In this document: positions 61,660 through 64,000 of the stretch, in pieces
Position numbering within the stretch: the first letter of the stretch is position 1
How the letters are laid out: every line of letters begins with the position of its first letter
Source: Verrucomicrobiales bacterium
Lineage (GTDB): Bacteria > Verrucomicrobiota > Verrucomicrobiia > Verrucomicrobiales > DEV007
Direction: 5' to 3'
NCBI GenBank assembly: GCA_029233965.1
Contig: JARGOP010000004.1
Location: forward strand, 41,218-105,217
Length of the DNA: 64,000 nucleotides
The notes under the pieces: model-generated
What the model saw: only the letters and a program-made list of their open reading frames with translations
What the model was told of the DNA's origin: nothing
Databases searched by the model: none
Made by a program: the position numbers and the translations under genes

Positions 61660-64000
61660 ATGGTACTTTCCGACATTTCCGTTCGCCGTCCTGTTCTGGC
61701 GAGCGTCATGAGCCTCCTCCTCGTCGCCTTCGGGGCGGTGTCCTACCTGCGGCTTCAAGTCAGGGAGTATCCTGACATTGAACCACCCATCGTGAGTATT
61801 GAAACGGTCTATCCGGGTGCCTCCGCCGCGGTGGTCGAGCGCCGGATCACGCAACTCGTGGAAGACCGTATCAGCACCGTCGAAGCAATCAAAAATATTT
61901 CATCGACCAGTACTGACGAAGTCTCCCTGGTCAGCGTGGAATTCCTCATTGATCGTGACATCGATGCCGCCGCCAATGACCTCCGCGAAGCGGTTTCCGG
62001 ACTTCTCGATAGTCTCCCCGAGGAATCTGATCCGCCGGAGATCACGAAACAGGATTCCGCCACCGAAGTGATGATGTGGCTCAACCTCACCGGGGAAGGT
62101 ATGACTCCCCTCGAACTCGCCGACTACGCCGACCGCTATCTCGTCGACCGGCTCTCGATCCTCCGCGGTGTCGCGCGCGTCCGCATCAGCGGTGCATCCC
62201 GGTATGCCATGCGCGTCTGGCTCGACCGCGAAGCACTCGCGGCGCGCAACCTGACCGTCACCGATGTCGAAGACGCTCTCCGCGAGCAGAACGTCGAATT
62301 TCCCGCCGGCACCGTACAGTCCCTCGACCGTCAATTCACAGTCCGACTCCAGCGCGAATTTCGAAGCGAAGACGATTTCCGAAGCCTTGTCCTGAAACGG
62401 GGCGACGACGGCTACCAGGTCCTCCTCGGGGAAGTCGCCGAGGTCGAACTGGGAGGCGCTCAGCCCCGCCTCTCCTTCCGTGGGAACGGCGTGCCCATGG
62501 TCGGTCTCGGGATCATCAAACAATCACGTGCCAACACCCTTGAGGTCGCCCGGAACGCGAAGGCGGAAGCAGAGCGGATCCGGGAAATTCTGCCCGACCA
62601 CATGAAGCTCGAACAGAGCTACGACACCTCCACTTTCATCGAAGCCAGTCTGAAAGAAGTGCGAAGCACCCTTTTTATCGCCGTCGGTCTCGTCGTCCTC
62701 GTCATCTATCTCTTCCTCGGAAGCGTGCGCGCCACCCTCGTTCCCGCCGTCACCGTTCCGGTCTCCCTCATCAGCACCGCGATCCTGCTCTATACCCTCG
62801 ACTTCTCGGTCAACGTCCTCACGCTTCTCGCCCTTGTCCTCGCGATCGGTCTCGTCGTCGACGACGCCATCGTCGTTCTCGAGAATGTCTACCGCCGTAT
62901 TGAAAAGGGAGAAAGTCCGCTCGTCGCCTCCTTTCTCGGAGCGCGCCAGGTCGCCTTCGCGGTGATCGCGACCACGCTGGTTCTCGTTTCGGTTTTCCTG
63001 CCGATCACTTTCCTTCCGGGAGAAACCGGGAAGCTCTTCACCGAGTTCGCCGTCACCCTTGCCGTCGCAGTCAGTTTCTCCAGTTTTGTCGCCCTGACCT
63101 TATGTCCCATGATCAGTTCCAAGGTGCTGCGTCCGGGGGATGCGACACGTTCGAACTTCGTCACTCGAACTGTCGAAGCCGTCTTCGGTCGCCTCGAATC
63201 ACTCTACCGGAAGCTCCTCGAAAAAACGATCAACGCCGTCTGGCTGAGCGCCCTGGTCATCATCGGCGTTCTCGCGGGAGGATGGTTCCTTCTCAGGCTG
63301 ATCCCGAGCGAATTCACTCCGACAGAGGACCGCGGTGCCTTCTTTATCATTTCGAAAGCGCCCGAAGGAACGAGCTACGGATACAGTCTCGATATCGCTC
63401 ACAAAGTCGAAGAAAGACTCATGTATCTCACCGAGAGCGGAGAAGTTCAGCGTCTTCTCGTCCGCGTTCCGCGCGGATTCGGAGAAGCGCTTGACTACAA
63501 TCAGGTCATCACGATCATCAACCTGGAAGACTGGTCCGTGCGTCGTCCCGCGAATGAAGTCATGGCAGAGGTGAAAGAGAAGCTTTCCGATCTCCATGGC
63601 GTCCAGAATTTCATTATCATGCGCCAGGGCCTTTCCCGGGGTCTCACGAAGAAGATTCAATTTGTGATCGGAGGCCCCGACTACGAGACCCTCGCGAACT
63701 GGCGCGACCTCATGCTTGCAGAAGCAGCAAAAAACCCGGGCATCACAGGGATGGACTACGACTACAAGGAAACGAAGCCGCAGATTGGGATCGACATTGA
63801 CCGCACTCGTGCTGCTGACCTCGGAGTCCCGATCGACAACATCGGCAGAACTCTTGAAACCCTGTTAGGTTCCCGCCAGGTCACGACCTTCACCGATCAA
63901 GGCGAGGAGTACGACGTCATCCTCGAGGGGCAGTGGGATCAAAAAAGCTCCCCCGGTGATCTCCGGAACATCTTTGTTCGCTCCGACACCACGGGGCAAC
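61660..64000 (+). CDS. RND-family efflux permease (partial, runs off the right edge)
   Basis: The gene starts at ATG 61660, three bases after the adaptor stop, and is open to the window end (780 codons seen; family members are about 1000-1050 residues). The first helix is MVLSDISVRRPVLASVMSLLLVAFGAVSYLRLQVREYPDIEPP, then the large porter loop. The helical block at IAVGLVVLVIYLFLGSVRATLVPAVTVPVSL is followed by the proton-relay helix TLLALVLAIGLVVDDAIVVLENV with the conserved Asp-Asp, and the next helices contain GARQVAFAVIATTLVLVSVFLPITF. The hydrophobe/amphiphile efflux subfamily (AcrB/MdtB-like) is most likely. It forms an export system with the adaptor; an outer-membrane channel is not seen here. 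Confidence 0.9.
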   Translation, partial: MVLSDISVRRPVLASVMSLLLVAFGAVSYLRLQVREYPDIEPPIVSIETVYPGASAAVVERRITQLVEDRISTVEAIKNISSTSTDEVSLVSVEFLIDRDIDAAANDLREAVSGLLDSLPEESDPPEITKQDSATEVMMWLNLTGEGMTPLELADYADRYLVDRLSILRGVARVRISGASRYAMRVWLDREALAARNLTVTDVEDALREQNVEFPAGTVQSLDRQFTVRLQREFRSEDDFRSLVLKRGDDGYQVLLGEVAEVELGGAQPRLSFRGNGVPMVGLGIIKQSRANTLEVARNAKAEAERIREILPDHMKLEQSYDTSTFIEASLKEVRSTLFIAVGLVVLVIYLFLGSVRATLVPAVTVPVSLISTAILLYTLDFSVNVLTLLALVLAIGLVVDDAIVVLENVYRRIEKGESPLVASFLGARQVAFAVIATTLVLVSVFLPITFLPGETGKLFTEFAVTLAVAVSFSSFVALTLCPMISSKVLRPGDATRSNFVTRTVEAVFGRLESLYRKLLEKTINAVWLSALVIIGVLAGGWFLLRLIPSEFTPTEDRGAFFIISKAPEGTSYGYSLDIAHKVEERLMYLTESGEVQRLLVRVPRGFGEALDYNQVITIINLEDWSVRRPANEVMAEVKEKLSDLHGVQNFIIMRQGLSRGLTKKIQFVIGGPDYETLANWRDLMLAEAAKNPGITGMDYDYKETKPQIGIDIDRTRAADLGVPIDNIGRTLETLLGSRQVTTFTDQGEEYDVILEGQWDQKSSPGDLRNIFVRSDTTGQ

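Noticed and set aside
1-64000. CRISPR array, tRNA/rRNA gene, prophage or insertion sequence
   Set aside because: I saw no regularly spaced repeats, cloverleaf or transposase-like frame; a tRNA scan and IS search would be needed to exclude small ones.

Overview
The window looks like a chromosome segment from a member of the PVC superphylum, most likely Verrucomicrobiota. The reasons are the GC-rich sequence, the planctomycete-type cytochrome/DUF1549/DUF1553 protein followed by a DUF1501 protein, a sulfatase fused to DUF1080, EF-hand proteins, and many secreted parallel beta-helix and SGNH/acetylesterase proteins with Sec, lipoprotein or Tat signals. No rRNA, tRNA, CRISPR array, transposase or phage gene was recognised.

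Layout. 1-7.1 kb: edge of a serine-hydrolase-like frame, an EF-hand peptide, a TolB-like propeller, two small membrane genes, a 900-aa beta-helix protein, a rhamnogalacturonan-acetylesterase-like SGNH enzyme and a frameshifted membrane protein. 7.1-16.1 kb: frameshifted beta-helix gene, AraC-type regulator, another beta-helix protein, Tat metallophosphoesterase, NhaR-like LysR regulator, a sugar porter interrupted by an in-frame amber codon and an internally deleted MFS gene. 16.2-23.9 kb: thioredoxin 2, patatin, SUMF1-domain protein, small secreted proteins, rhodanese, a GMC dehydrogenase with its subunit-3-type partner. 23.9-30.6 kb: TldD/TldE pair (TldD with a Tat-like leader), MATE exporter, PPK2, nitroreductase. 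30.7-46.9 kb: glycan/sulfate-ester catabolism block (PSCyt1-DUF1549-DUF1553, DUF1501, two sulfatases, sialate-O-acetylesterase-like protein, SGNH hydrolase, EF-hand esterase) with RidA, a lipoprotein lipase, an exported polysaccharide-pyruvyl-transferase-like protein, redoxin and cupin.

46.99-51.48 kb, minus strand: a complete five-gene operon in the order ptxA-ptxB-ptxC-ptxD-ptxE, encoding a phosphite ABC importer, an NAD-dependent phosphite dehydrogenase and a LysR regulator. The dehydrogenase keeps the known PtxD catalytic and substrate-pocket residues. A long palindrome lies directly against the ptxA start codon. This is the most notable system in the window: it should let the cell use phosphite as a phosphorus source, and the nearby PPK2 is another phosphorus-metabolism gene.

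51.6-64 kb: zinc alcohol dehydrogenase, a nucleotidyltransferase with a small upstream partner (possible toxin-antitoxin-like pair), MFS exporter, coiled-coil secreted protein, secreted esterase, EF-hand lipoprotein, an alpha/beta hydrolase whose reading frame runs into a Tat-exported intradiol dioxygenase, a propeller lipoprotein, and an RND efflux adaptor with its permease running off the right edge.

Several genes are broken. Two are broken, and a third probably affected, in a way that one extra base at a short homopolymer or just upstream would repair. This could be real decay or residual sequencing error, and the sequence alone cannot decide.
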